Source of the DNA: Endozoicomonas numazuensis
GTDB taxonomy: Bacteria > Pseudomonadota > Gammaproteobacteria > Pseudomonadales > Endozoicomonadaceae
Assembly (NCBI RefSeq): GCF_000722635.1
Contig: NZ_JOKH01000001.1
Location: 99,454 to 160,167 of the forward strand
Direction: 5' to 3'
Length of the DNA stretch: 60,714 bases
Below, piece by piece: positions 28,574 to 37,178 of the stretch. A model generated the notes under the pieces. It did no database searches. It was given only the letters and a program-made list of their open reading frames with translations, and was not told where the DNA came from. The position numbers were made by a program, and so were the translations under genes. Position 1 is the stretch's first letter. Each line of letters opens with the position of its first letter.

Positions 28574-29377
28574 TTACTCAAGCATCATCAAAACCGGATC
28601 CAGCCGAACATCAAACCAGTTGGCACGCCAATCAAGGTGAGCACCTGTCACTCTGCCCGTCGCTCCAATCGCACCAATCACTTCTCCCCTCTTTATCTTC
28701 TGTCCTTCAACCACTTTTACCTCACTGAGATGTAAATAGCTGGTTGTAATACCAAAGCCATGATCGAGGATGATGGTCCCGCCGGAATAATAAAGATCAG
28801 GTTCCGCCATTCTGACAATACCATGGGCCGGTGCAATCACCCCGGCGCCCTCAGGCCCGGCAATATCCAACCCAAAATGAGGCCTTCTCGGCTCTCCATT
28901 AAAGAAGCGCTGACTGCCATAGACTCCACTGACCGGTCCTTTGGCCGGCCGCTCAAAACCTGCAAAAAAATCGTTCTGAACCGAATCATATTGCCTGGCT
29001 GATTTAACCTTTTGACCTTCGGTACGAATACGCCCGAGCACCTTCTCAGCCGGACTGACGTACTTTCTGGCAATACCTTTAATTCGCTGGATTTTGTAAT
29101 CACGCCTGGACAGCGTCAATTTGAGGGTTTCACTGCTACCGTCCGGATCTTTCAACAAAAGTGTTTGCTGAAGCAAAGCATCTCGACCAAAACCCACAAT
29201 AAAACGACCACGCTTCGATACTCTAACCAGCCTGTCCTTATATATGACTTCAGTACCTGGCTTGACCTTGCCTACATAGAAACCGCCTTGAACCAGCTTG
29301 GACTTCAGAGATACCGACCCCTGAGCCATCACGCACGGGATTATTAACCAGGAAAACAACAACAGAGTTAGACGCAT
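28574..29377 (-). CDS. M23-family peptidase (LytM domain), exported
   Basis: The 267-residue protein starts with a signal peptide (LTLLLFSWLIIPCVMA). Residues 20-125 form a beta-rich N-terminal region; the LytM/M23 domain occupies about 150-265. The first zinc motif is intact (HFGLDIAG, HxxxD), but the usual HxH reads HLD (GAHLDWRANWF), so the second histidine, normally a zinc ligand, is aspartate. Family members cut peptidoglycan cross-links in the periplasm or regulate amidases when catalytically dead. The aspartate may still bind metal. It stands alone, convergent to the Spo0M-like gene. Confidence 0.88.
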   Translation of the reverse strand: MRLTLLLFSWLIIPCVMAQGSVSLKSKLVQGGFYVGKVKPGTEVIYKDRLVRVSKRGRFIVGFGRDALLQQTLLLKDPDGSSETLKLTLSRRDYKIQRIKGIARKYVSPAEKVLGRIRTEGQKVKSARQYDSVQNDFFAGFERPAKGPVSGVYGSQRFFNGEPRRPHFGLDIAGPEGAGVIAPAHGIVRMAEPDLYYSGGTIILDHGFGITTSYLHLSEVKVVEGQKIKRGEVIGAIGATGRVTGAHLDWRANWFDVRLDPVLMMLE

Positions 29378-29633
29378 GAGGACTCCATGTCTACTTTATG
29401 TGTATCAACTTTATCGTCATTAAATCATACGTTAGCTCTAACTTATTCAGAAAGTTGTTGTCGTATTTTGTTGTCCTGATGAGTACTCATGTTTCAGAAG
29501 CCCTACGGCATTCCGGCAGATTTTACAGATTATGCTAGTTTCAATGAGATCAAACTGGTTACTCCAGTCTCTGGCAAAAATACCGCTGCGAGTTGTCTCT
29601 TCAGGCACTCCAGAGGAGACGGACGTCCTGAAC
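29378..29633. other. Intergenic region with no recognised feature
   Basis: The stretch between the M23 peptidase gene and the palindromic repeat at 29634 holds no convincing gene. It is the likely promoter region of the peptidase gene on the minus strand; no clear -35/-10 pair stands out. Confidence 0.4.
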
Positions 29634-29761
29634 TATACCCATTGGATTTCAAGATGCTACTCGGCGACAAGTGAGCGAAGCCCTGTGAGCCTACAAGTAG
29701 TAGGTGATCAGGGTGAGCGAACGCTGGCAACAACGTAGCATCTTGAAAGGCGATGGGTATA
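29634..29761. repeat. 128-bp imperfect palindromic repeat, copy 2
   Basis: This is the same element as at 8685-8811, in the same orientation and with only a handful of differences. Its ends are a better inverted repeat here (TATACCCATTGGATTTCAAG versus TATACCCATCGCCTTTCAAG read in reverse). It lies in the gap before the TolC-family gene. Confidence 0.85.
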
Positions 29762-29906
29762 AGACTTATGTCTGACGAGAAAACAATATTCTGCCCTCCT
29801 GAACACAGCGGGCGCGCTGTTTTTCATAAGGTGATCAGGGCAACAGTAAGCGGTAACAGCTTTCAGATAAACATTTGAATTAGATGATTCAGAGGAACTC
29901 ACCTCC

Positions 29907-31229
29907 ATGAAAATACTTCGTGTGTCTGCGCCGGCATTACTAATTGCAGCTCAACTCCAGAGCATCAATGTACAGGCAGAAAGCCTGGAACAGGTGATCA
30001 CCAGGACCCTTGAAAGCAACCCTCAGGCACAGGCCTCTCTGAACCGTTTTCAGGCCAGCACAGAAACAGTGAAAGTGGCACGGGGTGGCTACCTGCCCAC
30101 GTTGGATTTCAAGGCAGGTGTCGGCTCTGAAAGGCTCGACACTCCTTACACTCGTACCGTTGGTTCAGACCAGAAAGACTTCAAGCCTAAAGAGAACGCC
30201 CTGTCCCTGAACCAAAATCTGTTCGACGGTTTGTCCACCACCAATGAATACCGCAAGACAAAAGAGCAGAAAGAAAGTCATCGTGAGCTGCTGCGGAGTA
30301 AAGCCGAAATGCTCGCTCTGGACGTTGCCGATGTTTACCTTAAGGTCATGGAACAGCAACGTCAGGTCAAATTGGCACAAGCCAACCTGAACACCCACGA
30401 ACGCATTCACCAGCTGGTTCAGAAGAGAGCAGACCAGGGTGTAGCTAACCAGTCTGATCTGTACCAGATCGAGGGTCGTCTGGCTCGTGCACGGGCCAAC
30501 CTGATCAATGCCCGAAACAACCTTCGGGATGCTGAAAGCCAGTATTTCCGCCTTGTTAATGACATCCCCAGTGATCTGACGATGCCTCAGGTCAATGACA
30601 TTGAGCTACCGGGTGAACTGGATGAAGCCATTGCAATTGCCATGAGGGAGCACCCTGCCCTGAGCGCCAGTATTTATGATGTCAAAGCCTCTCAGCATGG
30701 CTATGATCAAACCCGCAGCCAGTTCCTGCCCAAGGTCGATCTGTCTCTGACCCAACGCTGGGATCGAGACGTCAATGGCCAGAAAGGAAAGCACGACGAT
30801 ACACTGGCCATGCTCAGCCTTAATTACAATCTTTTCCGAGGGGGTTCTGATAGCGCCAAACGTCAGGAAGCAGCCTATATGCTGGAAGAGAGTCGAGCCA
30901 ACCAACAAGATGCTCAGCGTCTGGTCACAGAAAGCACCAAAATGGCCTGGTCATCTCTGGACAGCCTGACTTCAGAACAGCCATTTCTGAAAAGACATAT
31001 GGATGCCAGCGCCCAAACCGTCAAAGCCTATAAACAACAGTTTGATCTGGGCAAGCGCTCCCTGCTGGACCTTTTGGACAGCGAAAATGAAAGCTATCAG
31101 GCGCAGCGCGAATACACTAAAGCGAATTATCGTGTGGTTTATGCCCGCTACCGCGTCCTGAACAGCATGGGTCAACTTCTGAAGAAGTTACATATTGGTC
31201 TGCCTGCAGGCTGGCATACCGAAAGCTAA
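29907..31229 (+). CDS. TolC-family outer-membrane efflux/secretion channel
   Basis: The 440-residue protein has a signal peptide (VSAPALLIAAQLQSINVQA) and the two repeats of long periplasmic helices and membrane strands of TolC-like proteins, e.g. ALSLNQNLFDGLSTTNEYRKTKEQ in the first half and LAMLSLNYNLFRGGSDSAKRQEA in the second. It resembles the type I secretion subgroup (AggA/LapE type): DVYLKVMEQQRQVKLAQANL and GKRSLLDLLDSENESYQAQREY. It forms a trimeric outer-membrane tunnel. No ABC exporter or adaptor gene is adjacent, so its partner is elsewhere. AGGAACTCACC precedes the ATG. Confidence 0.9.
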   Translation: MKILRVSAPALLIAAQLQSINVQAESLEQVITRTLESNPQAQASLNRFQASTETVKVARGGYLPTLDFKAGVGSERLDTPYTRTVGSDQKDFKPKENALSLNQNLFDGLSTTNEYRKTKEQKESHRELLRSKAEMLALDVADVYLKVMEQQRQVKLAQANLNTHERIHQLVQKRADQGVANQSDLYQIEGRLARARANLINARNNLRDAESQYFRLVNDIPSDLTMPQVNDIELPGELDEAIAIAMREHPALSASIYDVKASQHGYDQTRSQFLPKVDLSLTQRWDRDVNGQKGKHDDTLAMLSLNYNLFRGGSDSAKRQEAAYMLEESRANQQDAQRLVTESTKMAWSSLDSLTSEQPFLKRHMDASAQTVKAYKQQFDLGKRSLLDLLDSENESYQAQREYTKANYRVVYARYRVLNSMGQLLKKLHIGLPAGWHTES

Positions 31230-31408
31230 AAACCTTATTGATTGACAAGGACGTCGATTGACACGGGGGCTTTTCAAACATCATCCATAACTGCTAGATT
31301 GGTAGGAAGCCTGTACAGACAGGCTGAATGAATCTCACCCTGTGGACCTTATCAGGTCACCCAACGTGAGGTTCTAACAATAATAAAAATAACAACAGGT
31401 ACTGCTCC

Positions 31409-31507
31409 ATGGACATGGATTATATTATTCTCGCCCTGTCTCTTTTTATTCCCATCGTATACGGTTTTACCCTGTTACTGTCACTGGCTCTTGAGCCCGA
31501 AGTGTAA
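31409..31507 (+). CDS. Putative 32-residue single-pass membrane peptide
   Basis: An ATG preceded by CAGGTACTGC opens 32 codons encoding MDMDYIILALSLFIPIVYGF followed by TLLLSLALEPEV: one hydrophobic helix with acidic ends. It is too short for normal gene calls. Two hairpins (AGCCTGT/ACAGGCT at 31308-31325; a larger one at 31337-31374) lie directly upstream, as in a structured leader. It resembles small membrane subunits or regulators in size only; function unknown. Confidence 0.45.
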   Translation: MDMDYIILALSLFIPIVYGFTLLLSLALEPEV

Positions 31508-31585
31508 TCATTAACCCATATCCGCTACAGAAGCGCCTGAAACAGGAACCCTTTGCAAAGATCCTGTTTCATCCCGTTTTATTAC

Positions 31586-32173
31586 TCAGGCACACACCCA
31601 TTCTTTGCAACCAGAATACCGATTCTGACCTGCATGGCTGTCCAATTGCTGAACAAACCGCTCTGCAAATTTTATCACTCGACACCAATCGGTAAACTCG
31701 CAATCTTCTGCAGGCGCCGATGACCCATCACTGACTCTGAGAATCAGACTCAGCAACTGTCTCTGGAAAAAACCATAGCGTGACCATTTAAAAGCACCTG
31801 CAAACACTTCCACACTATCGGGACGAAGCGATCCATAACGAAGGTACTTCGTCAGATAGGGATTCTGGTGAGGCTCACTGCGATTGGTCTTTCTCGCAGT
31901 CAGGTTAACGGAAAAGAAATAGCAGGGTTTACGGTTAAGCTCAGCAACATTCTGCTCAACGAACCGACAAAAATAATCGTGATGCTGCCCATACCGGACA
32001 GAACTGCCTAGAACAAATGCCTCATACTGTTCCAGCCGATTTTTTGTGACCGGACCTTCCAGATGAATCATATCCACATCGTGCCCAGCCCGGGTCACAA
32101 TTGAGCACATCCGTTCAATAATTTTCTGTGTCTGACCTTCCCTGGATGCAAACAGCATCGCAATTTTGGACAT
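31586..32173 (-). CDS. hemG: Menaquinone-dependent protoporphyrinogen oxidase
   Basis: The 195-residue flavodoxin-like protein matches HemG: the FMN loop ASREGQTQKIIERM at residue 9, SSVRYGQHHDYFCRFV, and the HemG-specific segment VNLTARKTNRSEPHQNPYLTKYL. It oxidises protoporphyrinogen IX to protoporphyrin IX in heme synthesis, passing electrons to the quinone pool, and works without oxygen when menaquinone is present. That fits the menaquinone gene cluster at 47922-54542. It is slightly longer than the 181-residue enteric enzyme because of a C-terminal tail. Confidence 0.9.
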   Translation of the reverse strand: MSKIAMLFASREGQTQKIIERMCSIVTRAGHDVDMIHLEGPVTKNRLEQYEAFVLGSSVRYGQHHDYFCRFVEQNVAELNRKPCYFFSVNLTARKTNRSEPHQNPYLTKYLRYGSLRPDSVEVFAGAFKWSRYGFFQRQLLSLILRVSDGSSAPAEDCEFTDWCRVIKFAERFVQQLDSHAGQNRYSGCKEWVCA

Positions 32174-32367
32174 CGCTTAAATATACAACTCTATGGCTAA
32201 ATCTATAGTGCCGATGATGACAGATAACTTATTAACCAATATTGAACAGGGTCAATAAACCTTGAAAATACGCTCTTCAAATTCCCCACCCCGCCCTCAA
32301 GAAACAAAGCCCACGTCTTAAAGTTCAACAAAACCAATACAACGAAAGTATTCAACAGACTCTTTTA

Positions 32368-32430
32368 CCAGGAGGCTGACCGAGAATAGACAGCCCGGCC
32401 TAAAAATCCAGAAAGAGCGGCCATCTTTTC
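32368..32430 (-). repeat. Truncated copy of the 168-bp miniature element
   Basis: CCAGGAGGCTGACCGAGAAT is followed by ACAGCCCGGCCTAAAAATCC, AGAAAGAGCGGCCATCTTTT: one end of the element plus about 40 bases of its interior, in reverse orientation. The rest is absent. The remaining DNA of 32174-32637 shows no gene. Confidence 0.85.
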
Positions 32431-32637
32431 GTACTGATCAGAAAACGAATATCTCAGTATTCCCGCAGCCTTTAGACTGACTGGAGTGGCTTTAGGAACT
32501 TTCCGGAATACATGGCTACTGGCGGAAAAGGCATTCTCGTCGTATGTTGTAATCTGCCTTAAAAAAAACAGATCACTTTCACCCTGTTTGAAAGTCATTT
32601 GTTAACAGTCATAACTCTAAAAAAAGAACGAGTACTG

Positions 32638-33798
32638 ATGAAGGACATAGCCCTCCTTAAAAACCATCCTGCAGCCCTTTTTGGAGTCTTTCTCTGGGGG
32701 TTGGCCGTCATTCTGATCTTTGCCAAAGTAGCTCTAGAGCCCGGTCAACATACGGTACTCGACAGCTATTTACTGGGAGCTGAACGGTGGATTGATCAGG
32801 TAAAACTATACTCCGGGCCCGGGGGATTCATTTACACTCCTACGTTTGCAGTGCTGCTTGTACCAGTCACCAAACTTCCTGTTTTTCTGGCCGATCTGCT
32901 ATGGCGAGTATTTATCATCGGACTATACGCCTGGGCCAGCCTTCGGCTGCTGAGCCATTTTCAGGCGTACTCCAGAGAAAAACTCTTTAACTGGTTTGGA
33001 TTATTCGGCGTGATTGCTGTTCCCATCGCCTTTTCAGGCTTTCGTAACGGACAAATGAATGTCGTACTGATCTCTGCCATGATGCTGATCATCAGTCAGA
33101 TCATCGAGAAGCGCTGGAACTCTGCTGCTCTGGTTCTGGCTTTGGTTATGAGCCTGAAGCCAACCTTTATTGTCTTTTTCCTGCTGGTAACCACACTGTT
33201 CAAACCCTTCTGGCTAAGAGTTCCATTGATGCTGCTGGCTTTTCTGTCATTACCACTGGTGTTTGGCGGGCTGGATTATGGCCTTGAGCAATACAACAAC
33301 TTTCTGGAAATGGCTGACTCGGCAGTAGAACTGGGAGTTTCGACTCCGACCTGGGCCAGCTTCTTCAATATTCCCATGCAGCTTACCCACCACTCGGTTC
33401 CGGAAAACTGGCAAAACATCATTAAAGTTATTCTGGCAGCCATGACCTGGGCAACCTGCTTTTATGCCATTGTTCGTCACGGTACCAAGAACGGCCTGAT
33501 TTATTTGCTCAGCTTTGCAGCTTGTTATCACGTGATGTTCAACCCAAGAAGTGTCAATACTGACTACATTATTCTTGGTTCAGTACTGGCTTTCTGGTTC
33601 ACCGCTGCAATCTATCTATGGCGGGATAAAACACTGGCATGGACCACTGGATTAATCTCTCTGGGTGTTCTGTTCGCCTTTGATATTTCAAGAACTCTGG
33701 TCACTGACACCACCAGCTGGTTTAACCCTCTGATGGCGGCCGTTTTCACTGGAGTGCTTATCTGGCAGTTAATCAGGAAACGTGTATTTGCCCCCTAA
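32638..33798 (+). CDS. GT87-like (DUF2029) polytopic glycosyltransferase
   Basis: From the ATG at 32638 the product has 386 residues and about ten membrane helices. The segment SGPGGFIYTPTFAVLLVPVT near residue 60 and FSGFRNGQMNVVLIS near residue 133 match the GT87/DUF2029 family of polyprenyl-phosphate-sugar-dependent transferases. These act on the outer face of the inner membrane. The acceptor is unknown; no glycan gene cluster surrounds it. A TTG at 32599 would extend the frame but lacks a ribosome site. Confidence in the superfamily is moderate. Confidence 0.75.
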   Translation: MKDIALLKNHPAALFGVFLWGLAVILIFAKVALEPGQHTVLDSYLLGAERWIDQVKLYSGPGGFIYTPTFAVLLVPVTKLPVFLADLLWRVFIIGLYAWASLRLLSHFQAYSREKLFNWFGLFGVIAVPIAFSGFRNGQMNVVLISAMMLIISQIIEKRWNSAALVLALVMSLKPTFIVFFLLVTTLFKPFWLRVPLMLLAFLSLPLVFGGLDYGLEQYNNFLEMADSAVELGVSTPTWASFFNIPMQLTHHSVPENWQNIIKVILAAMTWATCFYAIVRHGTKNGLIYLLSFAACYHVMFNPRSVNTDYIILGSVLAFWFTAAIYLWRDKTLAWTTGLISLGVLFAFDISRTLVTDTTSWFNPLMAAVFTGVLIWQLIRKRVFAP

Positions 33799-33914
33799 AC
33801 CGCACCAGAATGGAAAGTCGTTTTGGGATAGTCCTGTCAAAGCGGTGCCTTAGAGACAACTGCGCTTGGAGTTTTTTTCTCGTCACAAAACAGGCCACTT
33901 TACTGATGAACCGA

Positions 33915-34379
33915 CTAAGTCTGACATTCACCAAGGTCAGGGTATAGCCCTGACAGCTGCTCGATACGCTCTTTCAAAAGATCAATGTCATCACTTATCC
34001 ATTGATGGTCCAGACAAGCTGAGTAGAGCTGCTGCGCTGTAGATAGAAAGCTGTCAGCCAAGTCAGAAAGTGGATATAGGTCCATGGTTTTTAAAACCTG
34101 AGTATCTCCCTTTATGAAATGAAGACAGCAGATAGAAGTACTCCGCTTTTCTACCATAACTGAAAATGCTCCATCCATATATAACAGTTTTTCCTCCTCA
34201 GAAGCACCTGTTTTAAGATCAATTAATGCACGAAGCCACCAGCCCATAATGGTAACAGCAAAGTCATCCCAGCCCTGTTCAGGAAACTGAAAACTTCCCA
34301 AACTAAAGAAAATCACACCTGTGATTTCACCACTAAAGTCAGACTTACTTAATGATTCACTTTTTAGTTGAACTATCAA
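33915..34379 (-). CDS. Putative orphan immunity protein
   Basis: The 154-residue cytosolic protein is acidic with no signal peptide. The segment FPEQGWDDFAVTIMGWWLRALIDL followed by LLYMDGAFSVMVE resembles immunity proteins of polymorphic toxin systems that neutralise C-terminal RNase toxins. It lies directly downstream of a truncated toxin tip (34646-34793) on the same strand, separated by a palindromic element, which is the typical layout of an orphan toxin/immunity cassette. The family assignment is from memory of pattern and context. Confidence 0.6.
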   Translation of the reverse strand: MIVQLKSESLSKSDFSGEITGVIFFSLGSFQFPEQGWDDFAVTIMGWWLRALIDLKTGASEEEKLLYMDGAFSVMVEKRSTSICCLHFIKGDTQVLKTMDLYPLSDLADSFLSTAQQLYSACLDHQWISDDIDLLKERIEQLSGLYPDLGECQT

Positions 34380-34509
34380 TCCAGTAACTCCTTTCTTGTC
34401 ACTTGGTTGAAGGATATGCAGTCATATTTTTCTTGTATCTTTATTGACCCATATATCAATACCATTGCCACGCAAATGAATCCGGTTCTCTTGAGTTTCA
34501 ATACGCTTA

Positions 34510-34652
34510 GGATTAGTCTTGAAATAACTTCCCGATTAAAGCATGAACTCCGTTCACCCTGAGCCTGTCGAAGGGTGGTGGCTCTGGGCTTCGACAGGCT
34601 CAGCCCGAACGGGGGGGGTGGTCAAATAAGGAAGTTATTTACGGACTATTCC
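34510..34652. repeat. 143-bp palindromic element with REP core
   Basis: The outer arms are GGATTAGTCTTGAAATAACTTCC and, in reverse complement, GGAATAGTCCGTAAATAACT; the core (34551-34611) is the well-known palindrome CACCCTGAGCCTGTCGAAG/CTTCGACAGGCTCAGCCCG. The outer arm also occurs at the right border of the IS1182-type element (39117-39144, reverse orientation: GGATTAGTCCTGAAATAACT). It separates the orphan toxin tip from its immunity gene. The rest of 34380-34509 is empty. Confidence 0.8.
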
Positions 34653-34793
34653 TTACCGTATCGGTAGGCCTGCCGAACAGCTCTTTCAATTTCATCCCTT
34701 GTCATATATTCAGGGAAAAGGCTTTTGTTTGAGTCTTTCATGATTCTGGCACCGCCTTTCTGGTGGCCAGAGGAAATATGTTTCAGATTAGTC
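34646..34793 (-). pseudogene. Orphan C-terminal toxin fragment
   Basis: An open frame without a proper start, immediately after the immunity gene at 34788 and overlapping its last codons, reads LKHISSGHQKGGARIMKDSN followed by KSLFPEYMTRDEIERAVRQA and YRYGKE, then TAG. The HI..GH..GG.R......FP..(M)T..EI..A...AY spacing is typical of the last ~45 residues of RNase-type CdiA/Rhs toxin tips (EndoU/BECR-like). The final codons fall in the arm of the palindromic element. It appears to be a displaced toxin end left by cassette exchange; its immunity gene is at 33915. Confidence 0.6.
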
Positions 34794-35105
34794 GAGCACA
34801 AAGCTGTAGCCGTCACTTACTCCATTTTTCAGCATGTGTTTCAAAAATTCTTCAGCCGAATAGACAGATTCGTCTACATATTGCTTCCTTCCAAGACTTG
34901 ATAAATCAGAAAAGTCTGCAACTTCATCAATCACAGGCTTCACACACTTATCCGGTAGAAACAGATATCCTTCAATACCAAGTATTGCAACTTTATGTAG
35001 ACGGCACTCTTGAATGAATTCCATACATAACTCTTTTGGAAATATTAATTCTTCTTCATATTCACGAGTATCACCTAGAAATTTTTCAAATATCATTTCT
35101 TTCAT
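34788..35105 (-). CDS. Putative immunity protein for the E5-like toxin
   Basis: A protein of about 105 residues (ATG at 35105; a GTG at 35117 is also possible) starts just after the toxin stop codon at 35121. It is acidic and cytosolic: FPKELCMEFIQECRLHKVAILGIEGYLFLPDKC, VADFSDLSSLGRKQYVDESV. The arrangement toxin then small acidic protein, nearly overlapping, is the classic toxin-immunity pair. I do not assign a named Imm family; the IEGYLFLP segment resembles Imm40-like proteins but this is weak. Confidence 0.6.
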   Translation of the reverse strand: MKEMIFEKFLGDTREYEEELIFPKELCMEFIQECRLHKVAILGIEGYLFLPDKCVKPVIDEVADFSDLSSLGRKQYVDESVYSAEEFLKHMLKNGVSDGYSFVLD

Positions 35106-35120
35106 AATAGATATCACTAA

Positions 35121-36953
35121 TTAGAATGGTGATCGCCAATCATGCTTATTTCTGTCTGATATTTGAACAATTGTTCCATCGTTATTGTTACGAATAACAT
35201 AATGGCCATCCTCACGGATATATGCAGTTGCAGGATCATCTCTGCGAGTACCGTCAGACTTCCATCGAGCATCTCTGGTTTGAACCGTTTTATGAGGCTT
35301 TTTAATTGTATGGAGTATACTCTCTTTATTCCATCCTCGACTTATCATCTGCTTCTCAATTTTCTTTTCAAATTGAGTATATACTGACTTTGCAATTTTA
35401 CTTGCAACCTTCAGCTTACCCCCTGGCCCTGCCATAGCCAAATAGACTTCACCTGCAACATTGGCAAAATCATCCAGCTCTACCTGGGGGAAACCCAGCC
35501 ACTGGCAGTCATCGACACGACAATGACCTGCGACCGGCTGAATACTCTCCAGCTCTGCTTGCAGAGTCTCTATACGATTTCTGAGCGTGCTTTTCTCTTG
35601 AAGATAAGCTTCATAGTCCTTATTCAGGTCTGCTTTTTTTTCATTCAGCTCAGTCTTCTGTCTTGAAAGGTGACTTAATCGACTCTGGCAATCTTTCAAT
35701 AATGCGTGAGAGGCACTTATCTCGCCACGACATTGGGCATTTTGTTTTGAGGCTAACGATTCCAAACCCAGACATCGGGATTTCCAGGCAGTCAGTGCAT
35801 TACGTCGCTGATCACAGATTCGGTTCCAATCACTGAATTCGGAATACCAGGTGTTGTACTCTGTCTTCCAACGGCTGTGTTCATCCTGCCACAACTGCTC
35901 TGTGACTGCCCATTGCCAGCAAGCATGATTGGGTATATCAAAGGGGTAACAGATTCGCTCCATACCATTGGGACATGGGTAATTCCAGCCACTGCAACGC
36001 TGCCACCAGTCAAACATCAGGTTTTTTCGTTCTGCCTTTACTTTATTTCTGTGGTTTACGATCCGGTTTATTTCTGCTGTCTTTTCATTCCTCTGATTGC
36101 ATTCATTAATTCCAGTGGCAAGATCCCGGTCATATTCGTCGTTACAGGCATCAACCTGCTGGTTATTGGCTTTTAGCATTTTCTGGCAACGGTGACTCAG
36201 CTCATCATGCGTTACCGTGTATTCCTCACACTGCTCAAGAGTGAACTGCTGTTGCCCTTTTACTGCTTCGTAACGCTCCTGCCATGAAGCCAGTTCTTGC
36301 TCAATGCTTTCAAATGTCGTCAGCAAACGATCCACTTCCTCTTGAAACGTGGGCATTTCACCCGCTGATGCAAACAGTTTCATTCCCAGAAAGCTTCGAC
36401 CCGTTTCATTGCCTGCAACCTTCTCATGAGGCGCAAACCTGAGTCGTAATAGTGACCGATAGAGTTCCAGAACCGGTCGTTGATCCGGACTTTTATTTTG
36501 CTGATCTGACAAATAGCGATCTGCTGCGGGCCATCGCATAAAAGGCTGTCTGACCATTAGCAGAGCCACCAGAAAATGATGAAGCACTCCTTTATCTTCA
36601 TCAGGCGCCTGTTCCAATGCGGCAACCCCCTCATTCAGTATCTGTCTCTGTTCCAACAGTTTTTCATGAAACCAGTTGAGGAGTTGCTCCTCAGGCAAGT
36701 CCGCTATACCTCGCAGAAGAAACTCGTCGAGCGTTTTCAGCAACCCGTTGTCTTCCTGATACAAGGTGTCCAGATAGATGAAAATACTGTCAGGAACGAA
36801 TAGACCCATTGCTCTTGATCGTATAAAAAAATGACTAGCCTGAAGACGCTCATTAGGGCTCATAAGCGTCAGATTGAAAGGAACAATACTGTCAAAAATA
36901 TCTGACCAAGCTGAATAGTTCTGAATCAGTTTTTCAAGGCTTGAGAGTAAAGG
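35121..36953 (-). CDS. Polymorphic toxin body with colicin-E5-like RNase C-terminus
   Basis: The frame after an in-frame TAG runs 610 codons; the first ATG inside it is at 36863. Residues roughly 200-490 of that frame are helical, with many cysteines and glutamines and likely coiled coils (e.g. LSRQKTELNEKKADLNKDYE). The last ~75 residues (RGWNKESILHTIKKPHKTVQ ... DDPATAYIREDGHYVIRNNN ... IVQISDRNKHDW) match the ribonuclease domain of colicin E5, which cuts tRNA anticodons for Tyr, His, Asn and Asp. The signal-bearing 5' part is at 36954. Whether the short form is made is unknown. Confidence 0.75.
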   Translation of the reverse strand, partial: PLLSSLEKLIQNYSAWSDIFDSIVPFNLTLMSPNERLQASHFFIRSRAMGLFVPDSIFIYLDTLYQEDNGLLKTLDEFLLRGIADLPEEQLLNWFHEKLLEQRQILNEGVAALEQAPDEDKGVLHHFLVALLMVRQPFMRWPAADRYLSDQQNKSPDQRPVLELYRSLLRLRFAPHEKVAGNETGRSFLGMKLFASAGEMPTFQEEVDRLLTTFESIEQELASWQERYEAVKGQQQFTLEQCEEYTVTHDELSHRCQKMLKANNQQVDACNDEYDRDLATGINECNQRNEKTAEINRIVNHRNKVKAERKNLMFDWWQRCSGWNYPCPNGMERICYPFDIPNHACWQWAVTEQLWQDEHSRWKTEYNTWYSEFSDWNRICDQRRNALTAWKSRCLGLESLASKQNAQCRGEISASHALLKDCQSRLSHLSRQKTELNEKKADLNKDYEAYLQEKSTLRNRIETLQAELESIQPVAGHCRVDDCQWLGFPQVELDDFANVAGEVYLAMAGPGGKLKVASKIAKSVYTQFEKKIEKQMISRGWNKESILHTIKKPHKTVQTRDARWKSDGTRRDDPATAYIREDGHYVIRNNNDGTIVQISDRNKHDWRSPF

Positions 36954-37178
36954 CTACTTGTCAGTATTGTTTGAAGTGGCTGCCTTCAAGTCTTCCAACC
37001 ATGGCGTTTTCTCTTCAAACAGGTAAACCAGAACCGTATTTTCAATCGTTTCAAAATCAGGTTGCGGTTGTCCGGAAGCATTCGCGAATTGACCCTGGCA
37101 GGTCAACACCAGCAGCAGGCAGGTCGCCACTAAAACATAGAACGAGTGTAAGAATATACAACTCATGAAAAGATCCAT
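36954..37178 (-). pseudogene. 5' part of the toxin gene with signal sequence, ended by an in-frame amber codon
   Basis: The ATG at 37178 gives 74 residues with a signal peptide or membrane anchor (FLHSFYVLVATCLLLVLTCQ, then GQFANASG) and a short charged segment (ENTVLVYLFEEKTPWLEDLK). TAG at 36954-36956 ends it, yet the same frame continues without any other stop into the toxin body (PLLSSLEKLIQNYSAWSDIF..., reaching 35121). Readthrough would give one 685-residue exported protein. This looks like a recent nonsense mutation; amber suppression or recoding is possible but unproven. Confidence 0.8.
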
